Shown: positions 7,977-14,713 of the stretch, piece by piece
Layout of the letters: each line of letters starts with the position of its first letter
How positions within the stretch are numbered: the stretch's first letter is position 1
Source: a virus
DNA: 20,989 bases
Reading direction: 5' to 3' (one strand)
Virus record (IMG/VR): IMGVR_UViG_3300017773_000190
Location: 1-20,989 of that record
Notes under the pieces: model-generated
What the model saw: the letters and a program-made list of their open reading frames with translations, nothing else
Told to the model about the DNA's origin: nothing
The model's database searches: none
Program-made: the position numbers and the translations under genes

Positions 7977-8683
7977 TTATAGTAGGTGGATGTAGTTATA
8001 CAGATAAAAGTTATTATGATTTCAAAGTATGGCCAACAATACTTGGTGAGATAAAAAAATGTGAAGTCATTAATACAGCGAAAGCAGGTTATGGTAATCG
8101 AGCAATATTTCATAATACTTTACAAGCAATACAAAACAATCTTAATAAAGTAGAACATGTTTATATAATGTGGACTGCATTTGATAGACAAGACTTTCTT
8201 ACACAACCCGATTGGAAAACAATAAGTGTTACAACTAACGATTACGATTACACCTATGAAAAAGCAAATAAACTTTACAATGAATTTTTAAGTCAAGACT
8301 TTCCTAATTTAAAACAAATAATTAATAATAATTTAAATTACATATATGCTATGCAATCTATATGTAGAGATAACTTTATTAACTACACATTTTGTCAAGC
8401 AATGCCTTTGCTTACAGGTAATCATATAAAACACTTTTCGAATGATTTTAAAACACAATCAAAAGTTGTGCTATCAAAAGAAATTATTAATCATATGTTA
8501 ACGGATAAGATTAAAGATTTTTATGGGTGGCCATGTATATCTGAAATAGGAGGGTTTAATATTCAAGATATATTGAATAAAGAGTATGGTAAAAAAGGAT
8601 GGTGGATATCGGAAGATGATGGTCACCCAAGTGAAAAAGCACATACTCATATAGCATCCAATTTACTTGCATTTACGATATAA
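7973..8683 (+). CDS. SGNH/GDSL-hydrolase-like protein, copy B
   Basis: This 236-aa paralogue of the protein at 6089-6904 has the same landmarks in the same order: IIVGGCSYTDK, TAKAGYGNRA, YIMWTAFDRQDF, LNYIYAMQSIC, FYGWPCISEIGGFN and DDGHPSEKAH. It lacks about 35 residues that copy A has in the middle (around the IPRAENDEYDKTQLW region) and near the start. The presumed catalytic residues (Ser in GCS, Asp-His in DGHP) are kept in both copies, so neither looks decayed. It starts in an ATGA overlap with the glycosyltransferase-like gene and ends the accessory cassette. A GC-rich intergenic segment follows. Confidence 0.7.
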   Translation: MIIVGGCSYTDKSYYDFKVWPTILGEIKKCEVINTAKAGYGNRAIFHNTLQAIQNNLNKVEHVYIMWTAFDRQDFLTQPDWKTISVTTNDYDYTYEKANKLYNEFLSQDFPNLKQIINNNLNYIYAMQSICRDNFINYTFCQAMPLLTGNHIKHFSNDFKTQSKVVLSKEIINHMLTDKIKDFYGWPCISEIGGFNIQDILNKEYGKKGWWISEDDGHPSEKAHTHIASNLLAFTI

Positions 8684-8807
8684 CCCCCGAATCAACATCG
8701 AATCCTTAAAAAAAGAGGCGCTGAGAACGTGCTGAGCGGGTATTTCAAGGGGTACCCCTGCCCCTACTACCCCCTAAAATCGTTGATTTTACTTGCTTTT
8801 TATCGCC
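8684..8807. other. GC-rich structured intergenic segment
   Basis: No gene is seen here. The first ~97 bp (8684-8780) are about 52% G+C by direct count, against about 30% in the surrounding genes. It contains C-runs at 8684-8688, 8755-8758, 8761-8764 and 8770-8774, and a palindrome GGGGTACCCC at 8749-8758. Two CGAATC repeats lie at about 8688 and 8699, and a GCTGAG repeat lies in the stretch before GCGGG. A perfect inverted repeat TAAAATC-GTT-GATTTTA spans 8775-8791 and is followed by CTTGCTTTTT. On the minus strand an imperfect hairpin is followed by CCTC and seven T, which looks like a terminator for a leftward transcript. See the findings for interpretation. Confidence 0.6.
8775..8800 (+). 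terminator. Possible weak intrinsic terminator
   Basis: A perfect 7-bp inverted repeat (TAAAATC, loop GTT, GATTTTA) is followed by ACTTGCTTTTT. It lies after the accessory cassette and just before the promoter of the next operon, where a terminator is expected. The stem is AT-rich and the T-run is interrupted, so termination would be weak. Confidence 0.35.
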
Positions 8808-8836
8808 TTGACAATATACCCCCTACCTGATACATT
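8808..8836 (+). promoter_or_regulatory. Sigma-70-type promoter for the VWA/CobT-like gene
   Basis: A perfect -35 box TTGACA (8808-8813) is followed after 17 bp by TACATT (8831-8836), preceded by TG at 8828-8829 as in an extended -10 element. Transcription would begin around 8843, giving a very short leader before the AGAGAGG ribosome-binding site and the ATG at 8860. Intergenic position and near-consensus spacing support it. Confidence 0.65.
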
Positions 8837-8859
8837 ATAAGAGTATGAGAGAGGTTAAT

Positions 8860-11079
8860 ATGCAAAACAAAAAATCAACTATTGCAAAATTACTTGCCGA
8901 AGAGGATATTTCAATAGTTCACAAAAAAACTAGAACTGCTTCTTTTGATGTTAAAAAGAGAGAGTTAGTTTTACCAATATTCAAAGATCAAATATCTAAC
9001 GATGTGTATGACATGTTTGTATGTCATGAAGTTGGCCATTCACTTTGGACTCCTTTAGATATGTTAAAAAAAATTCATAAAGAAGGTATCGATCATTCTG
9101 TAGTTAACGTTATCGAAGACGCTAGAATAGAAGCGATGATACAAAAAAGATATCCTGGTTCTCAAAAAAACTTTACTCAAGGTTACAAAGAATTATTAGA
9201 TAGAGATTTCTTTGGTGTTAAAAACAAAGATTTATCTAAACTTAATGTTATCGACAAAATTAATATTTACTTCAAGACTGGTCTTGATGTAGGATTTAAC
9301 ACTAAAGAAAAATTACTTGCTGACAAAGTTGCAAAATGTAAAACACCAGATGATGTAATTAAACTTGCAATTGAGATTTCTGGTTATCACAAAAAGAAAT
9401 CAAAGGAAGATAAAAAAGATGAATTAACTATTATTGTTCCTAATAATGCTCCTAAACAAGAGGACGAAGACTCTGATAATAATGAGTCTTCATCTTCTGA
9501 TTCTCATACGGATGCTGAGAACAATCAAGATACTGATAATAATGATTCAGGTTCAGATGATAAATCTAAAGATAAAAATGATAACGAAGAAAAAGACTCT
9601 GATACGCAAAGTCAAGTTGGTGGTGACGGTGCAGGTCTAGGAATTAAAAGTGACTTAGTTGCTCATACAGATGCAGCTTATCAATCAGCAATGGATGATC
9701 ATAACGATCACGAAGCAAGAGATAGAAGTTATGTTAACATACCAAAAGTTAATCTTAAAAATTTAATTATATCATACAAAACTGTATTGTCAGATTTAAA
9801 AGAACATTATAAAAATGACAGTTCAGGTGCTAACGATTTTATTCATAGTGAATATACTAAGATACTTAATGATAATAAAAAAGTAGTTTCATACATGGTC
9901 AAAGAATTTGAAATGAAAAAACAAGCAGATTTATATAAAAGAGCAACTATTGCAAAAACTGGTGTTCTTAATATGAGTAAGTTACATACTTACAAATACA
10001 ATGATGACTTGTTTGCAAAAATGACTACTATACCTGGTGCAACTAATCATGGTATGATTATGTATGTTGACTGGTCTGGTTCAATGAGTGACAACATGGA
10101 TTTTACACTAAAACAATTATACAATCTTATTTGGTTTTGTAATAGAACAAAGATACCTTTTCAAGTTCTTGCTTTTTCTGATAGAGAACATAGATGTAAT
10201 GTATATGAAGGTGAATCAGTTAATCAGAGTCAACAACAAAAAGTTGGTGATATGGATTTAGAGAATGTTAAACTAATAGAATTGTTTAGTTCTAATATGA
10301 CTAAAGCAGAACAAGAAGAGCAAATTAAAAACTGTATTAGAATGTCTTGTCAATGGAATTACAGACATGATAATCGTATGGATTTATCTTATGTCTCTTA
10401 TGTTCATGACAAATATAATTTAGGTGGTACACCACTTAATCATGCTATCGCTTGTGCAGCTCAAGTTATTGAAAACTTTCAAATGCAAACTAGAGTTCAA
10501 AAAACAAACTTAATATTTTTAACTGATGGTGATAGTCATGCTGCTAGATATTATTTTGATTACAAAAAAGATTGGAATGATAACGAAGTATTTGGTCAAG
10601 TTGATGTTCCTTATGATAATCACATTGTTTATTCAGATAAAACAAGAGGTATCAAATTACTTCAAAATCATGAAAGTTATTACAGAAATCAACAAACTAC
10701 AGCTTTATTGAGTATGCTTAAAAAACAAGTTCCTGGTCTTAATATTACAGGTTTCTTTATTGAGGGTAGAGGTAGACATGGTAGAGTTAACGTTGATACT
10801 ATTTGCAGAAAAATGGGTTGGTCTAGAGGTTCAGATGAACAAAAGATTTTAGATGCACAAAAACAATTAAGAAAAGAAAAAGTATTAGTATGTAAGTCTC
10901 AAGGTTATGATGAGTATTATATCTTACCAAGAGGTCCTATAGATCAAGGTGAAGATGAAATACTAGATATAGTGCCAAATGCAAAATCGAATCAAATACT
11001 AAAAGCATTCAAAAAAGCAAGTGGTTCTAAGACTTTAAATAGACAATTACTTAACAAATTCATAGATATGGTGGCGTAA
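8860..11079 (+). CDS. VWA-domain protein with N-terminal HExxH motif (CobT-like)
   Basis: This 739-aa protein pairs with the AAA+ gene downstream, like the VWA partner of MoxR/CobS-type ATPases. Visible parts: an N-terminal zincin-like CHEVGHSL with HEVGH at 56-60 and EDARIE at about 86-91; a long acidic, Ser/Asp/Asn-rich linker at about 195-260; and a C-terminal VWA domain with the MIDAS motif DWSGS at 404-408, a LGGTPLNHA threonine loop and FLTDGDSH. The start at 8860 is preferred over the ATG at 8845, because AGAGAGGTTA lies just before it, as before the CobS-like gene. CobT-type annotation rests on architecture, and cobalt chelation itself is doubtful without a CobN. A metal-dependent protease or a chaperone-like AAA+/VWA function are alternatives. 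Confidence 0.8.
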   Translation: MQNKKSTIAKLLAEEDISIVHKKTRTASFDVKKRELVLPIFKDQISNDVYDMFVCHEVGHSLWTPLDMLKKIHKEGIDHSVVNVIEDARIEAMIQKRYPGSQKNFTQGYKELLDRDFFGVKNKDLSKLNVIDKINIYFKTGLDVGFNTKEKLLADKVAKCKTPDDVIKLAIEISGYHKKKSKEDKKDELTIIVPNNAPKQEDEDSDNNESSSSDSHTDAENNQDTDNNDSGSDDKSKDKNDNEEKDSDTQSQVGGDGAGLGIKSDLVAHTDAAYQSAMDDHNDHEARDRSYVNIPKVNLKNLIISYKTVLSDLKEHYKNDSSGANDFIHSEYTKILNDNKKVVSYMVKEFEMKKQADLYKRATIAKTGVLNMSKLHTYKYNDDLFAKMTTIPGATNHGMIMYVDWSGSMSDNMDFTLKQLYNLIWFCNRTKIPFQVLAFSDREHRCNVYEGESVNQSQQQKVGDMDLENVKLIELFSSNMTKAEQEEQIKNCIRMSCQWNYRHDNRMDLSYVSYVHDKYNLGGTPLNHAIACAAQVIENFQMQTRVQKTNLIFLTDGDSHAARYYFDYKKDWNDNEVFGQVDVPYDNHIVYSDKTRGIKLLQNHESYYRNQQTTALLSMLKKQVPGLNITGFFIEGRGRHGRVNVDTICRKMGWSRGSDEQKILDAQKQLRKEKVLVCKSQGYDEYYILPRGPIDQGEDEILDIVPNAKSNQILKAFKKASGSKTLNRQLLNKFIDMVA

Positions 11080-11118
11080 ATGATTGATATTACTAGCTTT
11101 ATTGATATGGTTATATGG

Positions 11119-11148
11119 TTGACAATAAACACTATATTATGATAGAAT
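11119..11148 (+). promoter_or_regulatory. Sigma-70-type promoter for the CobS-like gene
   Basis: A perfect TTGACA (11119-11124) is followed after 18 bp by TAGAAT (11143-11148), a five-of-six match to the -10 consensus. It lies in the 112-bp gap between the VWA gene and the AAA+ gene, about 45 bp before the ATG. The -35 box is preceded by two tandem ATATGGTT copies (11105-11120). The gene therefore has its own promoter as well as possible read-through. Confidence 0.65.
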
Positions 11149-11191
11149 TAATGTATAAGGTGATAAAAACAACAACAAGAGAGGTTATATT

Positions 11192-12391
11192 ATGTTAACA
11201 CCCAATAAACAAGCGTTTGTTGATAAAGCGTCAAAACACTTCGGTGTTGGTGCTATCGTTTCTAGGAACGAGATCAATGAGTTCGCTAAATCAATAGGAT
11301 TTTCTAATCCTAGTTGGTTTAAGAAACCTGCTTACAAAGTAGGTCACGGTAAATATCAATTACCGACAAGTGACACAGCTGAACAAGATGATGTTGAAAT
11401 TAAACAAATCAGTTCAACTGTTTCTAATAATACTGATAATGCAATGTCAGTTAACTTAATCGCTACAAATTCTGGTTCTGAAAGTTTAGTACCTTCAATG
11501 TTTAAAGGATTTGTACCTTGGGGTCATTACTCTACAATCAATCAGATTGTTAAGTCTGGCATGTTTTACCCAGTTTTTGTTACTGGTCTATCTGGTAATG
11601 GTAAAACTCTTATGGTAGAACAAGTTCATGCTGCTAACAAAAAAGATTTAATCAGAGTCAATATTACAATTGAAACTGATGAAGATGATTTGTTAGGTGG
11701 TTTCAGACTTGTAAATGGTGAAACTAAATTTGTTCCTGGCCCAGTGGTCGAAGCAATGGAAAAGGGTTGTACTTTGTTGCTTGACGAGTGTGACTTAGGT
11801 TCAAACAAGTTAATGTGTTTACAACCAGTTCTTGAGGGTAAAGGTGTTTATCTTAAAAAAGTAAACAAATGGATTACGCCAAAAGCTGGATTTAATATTC
11901 TTGCAACAGCAAATACCAAAGGTAAAGGTTCTGAGGATGGTAGATTTATCGGTACGAATGTTTTGAACGAAGCATTTTTAGAAAGATTTGCTATCACAAT
12001 TGAACAACCTTATGCTGCTAAAAAGACCGAAGAGAAGATTATACTTGGGTCTATGGATAAGTATGGTAAGTCTGATAAGAAGTTCGCTGCCAACTTATGT
12101 ACTTGGGCAGAGGTTATCAGAAAAACTTTTTACGATGGTGGTGTAGATGAGATTATATCTACTAGAAGACTTGACCACATTGTTAAAGCATTTTCTATCT
12201 TTGGTGATAAAATGAAAGCAATCGAGTTATGTGTTGCTAGATTTGATGATGACACTAAAGAGTCATTCTTAAATCTTTATACTAAGATTGATGCTGGAGT
12301 TACAGTTGATTCTTTAAACTCTGATTCTCAAACTCAAGTTGAGGAAGATGAGAAAGAGCCAGAGGATGAGGACGCTGTCGCTACTATCTAA
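11192..12391 (+). CDS. cobS: AAA+ ATPase, MoxR/CobS-like
   Basis: This 399-aa protein is the CobS-type ATPase common in T4-like marine phages. Walker A is GLSGNGKT at 132-139, Walker B is TLLLDEC at 194-200 (D198/E199), sensor 1 is ATAN at 238-241 and the arginine-finger region is AFLERF at 261-266. The insert between Walker A and B (VNITIETDEDDLLGG) is typical of the MoxR/CobS clade. The N-terminal ~60 residues form a small helical domain before a low-complexity Ser/Asn stretch. The C-terminus is acidic (EEDEKEPEDEDA). It follows the VWA protein, its likely substrate-recognition partner. An AGAGAGG ribosome-binding site precedes the start. In bacteria CobS acts with CobN/CobT in cobalt insertion into corrinoids; whether the phage protein does so is unproven. 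Confidence 0.88.
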   Translation: MLTPNKQAFVDKASKHFGVGAIVSRNEINEFAKSIGFSNPSWFKKPAYKVGHGKYQLPTSDTAEQDDVEIKQISSTVSNNTDNAMSVNLIATNSGSESLVPSMFKGFVPWGHYSTINQIVKSGMFYPVFVTGLSGNGKTLMVEQVHAANKKDLIRVNITIETDEDDLLGGFRLVNGETKFVPGPVVEAMEKGCTLLLDECDLGSNKLMCLQPVLEGKGVYLKKVNKWITPKAGFNILATANTKGKGSEDGRFIGTNVLNEAFLERFAITIEQPYAAKKTEEKIILGSMDKYGKSDKKFAANLCTWAEVIRKTFYDGGVDEIISTRRLDHIVKAFSIFGDKMKAIELCVARFDDDTKESFLNLYTKIDAGVTVDSLNSDSQTQVEEDEKEPEDEDAVATI

Positions 12392-12402
12392 AAAATTTAT
12401 TT

Positions 12403-12440
12403 TAGGGGTTGACTTTTGAAGGTCAATCCCTATATAAATA
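12403..12440 (+). promoter_or_regulatory. Hairpin-embedded promoter with T4-type late motif before hsp20
   Basis: A hairpin with left arm 12405-12413 (GGGGTTGAC) and right arm 12422-12430 (GTCAATCCC) has an 8-nt loop. It holds one G-T pair and is extended by two A-T pairs. The left arm contains TTGACT (12409-12414), a -35 box 18 bp before TATAAA (12433-12438). That -10 box is part of TATAAATA (12433-12440), the exact T4 late-promoter consensus. So both a sigma-70-type and a late (gp55-type) promoter can be read here. The hairpin has no T-run on the + strand; on the minus strand it is followed by an A/T-rich stretch ending in T-runs. Confidence 0.55.
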
Positions 12441-12503
12441 ATAATGACATGCTCATAAGAGGTGTCAAAATTAAACTTTGCTTAATATAAGGAGGTATCA
12501 ATC

Positions 12504-12932
12504 ATGACCAATCTAAGCATATTCAATCAATTAAGACCATTCTCAATAGGATTTGACGACATGTTCGATCATTTCGATTCAATGGTAAGTATGGCACCAA
12601 ATAACTATCCACCATACAATATAGTAAAAACTGATAAGAATAGTTACAATGTAGAAATCGCACTAGCTGGTTTCAACAAAAAAGATATATCAGTTGAAGT
12701 AGAGAATGGTATATTAACCATCGAGTCTATCAAAACAAAAGACGAAAAAGAAGTTGAAGATAATGATGGTGCATTGTATAAAGGTATATCTAAAAGATAC
12801 TTTAAAAAACAATTTACAATTGCAAAAGATGTAAAAGTAAATGGGGCTGAATTAAAAGACGGTCTTTTAAAAGTGTCTATGGAAAAAATTATACCAGAGG
12901 CAATGAAATTAAAACAAATTACTGTTAAGTAA
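12504..12932 (+). CDS. hsp20: Small heat-shock protein, Hsp20/IbpA type
   Basis: This is a 142-aa alpha-crystallin-domain chaperone expected to hold unfolded proteins in the host cytoplasm, perhaps during virion assembly. The N-terminal IGFDDMFDHFD, then YPPYNIVKTDKNSYNVEIALAGFNKKDISVEVENG, and the late YKGISKRYFKKQFTIA and LKDGLLKVSMEKIIPEA segments follow IbpA order and spacing (A-G-F and the L-x-D/N-G-L-L motif are clear). The short IxI/V-like tail KQITVK is kept. A strong ribosome-binding site, GGAGG at 12491-12495, precedes the ATG by 8 nt, suggesting high expression. It is a stand-alone transcription unit with promoter elements upstream and a terminator hairpin downstream. Hsp20 genes are common in T4-like marine phages. 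Confidence 0.95.
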   Translation: MTNLSIFNQLRPFSIGFDDMFDHFDSMVSMAPNNYPPYNIVKTDKNSYNVEIALAGFNKKDISVEVENGILTIESIKTKDEKEVEDNDGALYKGISKRYFKKQFTIAKDVKVNGAELKDGLLKVSMEKIIPEAMKLKQITVK

Positions 12933-12949
12933 TATAACCTAAAAAAGAT

Positions 12950-12989
12950 AAAAGAGGGGTTGACAACGACCCCTCTTTTGTTGTATCTT
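12950..12989 (+). terminator. Terminator hairpin carrying a -35 box in its loop
   Basis: A perfect 10-bp stem (AAAAGAGGGG at 12950-12959, CCCCTCTTTT at 12970-12979) has a 10-nt loop and ends in TTTTGTTGT, which fits an intrinsic terminator for hsp20. The loop begins with a perfect TTGACA (12960-12965), and 18 bp on lies TATCTT (12984-12989), a weak -10. The element may both stop the hsp20 transcript and start the next one, for the genes from 13004 onward. Confidence 0.7.
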
Positions 12990-13003
12990 GAGCTTAATAT
13001 ATT

Positions 13004-13180
13004 ATGAAAATACATGGTCGTCAAGAAGTTGATTCAGAAACTAGAAAACAACTTACATCTATAGAAAAAAAGTTAGACAAGTTAGATAAAAAACTTGATA
13101 GACATATTGATGAGATATGGACAGTATATAAACCTATAAAAAAACTATTAGAAAAATTAGAGAGATTTAAATTATGGTAA
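13004..13180 (+). CDS. Small coiled-coil protein (58 aa), unknown function
   Basis: This is a short ORF just downstream of the terminator/promoter hairpin, with its stop (TAA 13178-13180) overlapping the ATG of the next gene by 7 bp. The protein is highly charged. Residues 16-36 (QLTSIEKKLDKLDKKLDRHID) show clear heptad leucine/isoleucine spacing, and a second stretch (IKKLLEKLERF) continues it. A dimeric or trimeric coiled coil is therefore likely. I do not recognise a family. Stop/start coupling and position at the head of the operon support translation. Confidence 0.7.
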   Translation: MKIHGRQEVDSETRKQLTSIEKKLDKLDKKLDRHIDEIWTVYKPIKKLLEKLERFKLW

Positions 13181-13767
13181 AAGTATTTGATTTAGAACCA
13201 GGTGGTTTAAAAGATGGTGGACAAGCTAAACTTAATAAAGAAGAGTCTGCCAAGTTTGATAAAGAACAAGAATTAAAAAAGAAACATGAAGAGACTAATA
13301 AAGGTCTTGGTATAGAATTAAGAAATAAAATATCTGCACCTATGATGCGTGTAGAATTTCCTAGTGAAATATTAGAAGAAGTAATAGATGGTATTGATAA
13401 TCCTACAGATGAATTTAGAAATAATTTAGAAAACATTTTTAAACAAATTGCTAAAACATTTTTGAAAAAAACTTACACATTAGAAAAACAATTGAAAATA
13501 GATTTTAGGTTATATCAAAATAATCCTAATAATATCTATGATCATAAATTAAAAGCATTATTTTTTACAGATGGTGGTGGTTTATTTAATTTAAAATGGG
13601 CAGATGATATAAAAGATCATCCATTAAGACCTTCTAATAATGAAGACGTAACTACAGAACCAGGTGTATTAATAATATATCCTAGTTATGTAACATTTAA
13701 TAAAACACCTACAGATGATTATCTAGAAAAATCACCTGTTATAGAAATAGGTGTTGATTATGAGTGA
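13174..13767 (+). CDS. Conserved-type phage protein, unknown function
   Basis: This is a 197-aa protein with a charged, helical N-terminus (about residues 15-45, rich in K and E), then a more globular part from MMRVEFPSEILEEVIDGID. No confident family is recognised. The C-terminal TEPGVLIIYPSYVTFNKTP followed by SPVIEIGVDY loosely resembles the last strands of phage 2-oxoglutarate/Fe(II) oxygenases (pattern G-x-L-I-x-[FY]-P-S). The iron-binding HxD is not visible, so this is only a weak lead. It overlaps both neighbours by 7-8 bp and sits in the operon leading into gp45, so it may be replication-associated. It is translated from an ATG. Confidence 0.65.
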   Translation: MVKVFDLEPGGLKDGGQAKLNKEESAKFDKEQELKKKHEETNKGLGIELRNKISAPMMRVEFPSEILEEVIDGIDNPTDEFRNNLENIFKQIAKTFLKKTYTLEKQLKIDFRLYQNNPNNIYDHKLKALFFTDGGGLFNLKWADDIKDHPLRPSNNEDVTTEPGVLIIYPSYVTFNKTPTDDYLEKSPVIEIGVDYE

Positions 13768-14071
13768 TAGTATTTACAGGTATAGTGAAGATAAAATTTT
13801 AAAAGAATTAAAAGAATATATCGACAGTACCTATAAACAGCATTATTCTAAAAATAAATTTCAAGCAACAGAGTTTATTATGGATAGTGGACACGGTGAG
13901 GGATTTTGTATTGGCAACATTATGAAATACGCTCAGCGTTTTGGCAAAAAAGATGGCAAGAATAGAAAAGACTTGCTTAAAGTAATACATTATGGTATAA
14001 TGGCATTACATAATTTAGATAATGGAGAAGTGAATAATGAAATTGAGCAACGAGACCATTGGGGTTCTTAA
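13760..14071 (+). CDS. DUF3310-like protein
   Basis: This 103-aa protein contains FCIGNIMKYAQRFGKKDGKNRKDLLKVIHYGIMALHNLD (about 53-91), cited here in parts: FCIGNIMKYAQRFGKK and KNRKDLLKVIHYGIMAL. This matches the helical core of the small phage family DUF3310, which often accompanies nucleotide-metabolism and replication genes. The ATG at 13760 is preferred to a GTG at 13751. The start overlaps the previous gene by 8 bp, and the end overlaps gp45 by 35 bp. Coupling to gp45 suggests early or middle expression with the replisome. The function of the family is not established. Confidence 0.75.
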   Translation: MSDSIYRYSEDKILKELKEYIDSTYKQHYSKNKFQATEFIMDSGHGEGFCIGNIMKYAQRFGKKDGKNRKDLLKVIHYGIMALHNLDNGEVNNEIEQRDHWGS

Positions 14072-14711
14072 AAACTTTGGTAGTATAAATCAAAATTTAG
14101 TTATCAAAGAAGGCAATACCCTTACTACAATGTCAGCGATGAAAAACATTGTGGCAAAAGCAGATGTTGTTGAGACATTTCCTAAAGAAGTAGCGATATA
14201 TGATTTGAATGAATTCTTATCATCACTATCACTATTTACTCAACCAGTTCTTGATTTTCAAGATCAATACATGACAATGAAAGATGAGGGTTCAAAAGCA
14301 ACTCTTAAATATTGGTATTCTGACCCTAGTGTTGTAACAAGTCCTAGTAAGATGATTACAATGCCAAGTGAGGATGTTAAACTTACTTTGTCAAGTGAAG
14401 ATATAGAAAAACTAAAAAGAGCAGCTAGTGTCGTTCAAGCACCCGATATGGTTCTTGAAAAAACTGACAATGGATGTGCTTTAACTGTATGTGATAAAAA
14501 AAATAATACTGCTAATAATTATGCAATAGATGTAGATTGTTCTTCTAACGCAAAATCATTTAAGTTCTTTTTTAAAGTAGAGAATATGAAATTATTACCT
14601 GGTACATATGACATTACAATATCGTCAAAAAATATCAGTAATTTTAAAAACTCTGCTAAGAATATTGAATATTGGATTGCATTAGAACCTGAATCAACAT
14701 ATGAGGCGTAA
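14037..14711 (+). CDS. 45: DNA polymerase sliding clamp gp45
   Basis: This is the trimeric processivity clamp for gp43 and the mobile platform for late transcription. The 224-aa length equals that expected for T4 gp45 (228 aa), and the start MKLSNETIGVLKNFGSIN closely resembles the T4 N-terminus. Further matches are AIYDLNEFLSSLSLF (about 54-68), the YWYSDPSVVTSPSK segment, and the ending NMKLLPGTYDITIS...YWIALEPEST. It lies directly before gp44 in T4 order. The ribosome-binding site GGAG at about 14024 is inside the preceding gene, with a 35-bp overlap, so translational coupling is likely. Confidence 0.96.
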   Translation: MKLSNETIGVLKNFGSINQNLVIKEGNTLTTMSAMKNIVAKADVVETFPKEVAIYDLNEFLSSLSLFTQPVLDFQDQYMTMKDEGSKATLKYWYSDPSVVTSPSKMITMPSEDVKLTLSSEDIEKLKRAASVVQAPDMVLEKTDNGCALTVCDKKNNTANNYAIDVDCSSNAKSFKFFFKVENMKLLPGTYDITISSKNISNFKNSAKNIEYWIALEPESTYEA

Positions 14712-14713
14712 TT

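Noticed and set aside
8688-8705. CGAATC repeats resembling a tRNA T-loop
   Set aside because: No matching T-stem, anticodon arm or acceptor stem could be folded around it on either strand.
8793-8800. MotA-box-like TTGCTTTT, and a similar TTTGCTTA at 12476
   Set aside because: No -10 box at the proper distance for either, and no MotA gene is visible in the window; ordinary TTGACA-type promoters explain the region better.
11080-11142. Short ORF (about 20 aa, MIDITSFIDMV...) right after the VWA gene
   Set aside because: It covers the promoter -35 region of the next gene, has no ribosome-binding site, and its FIDMV resemblance to the VWA C-terminus (FIDMVA) is short enough to be chance.
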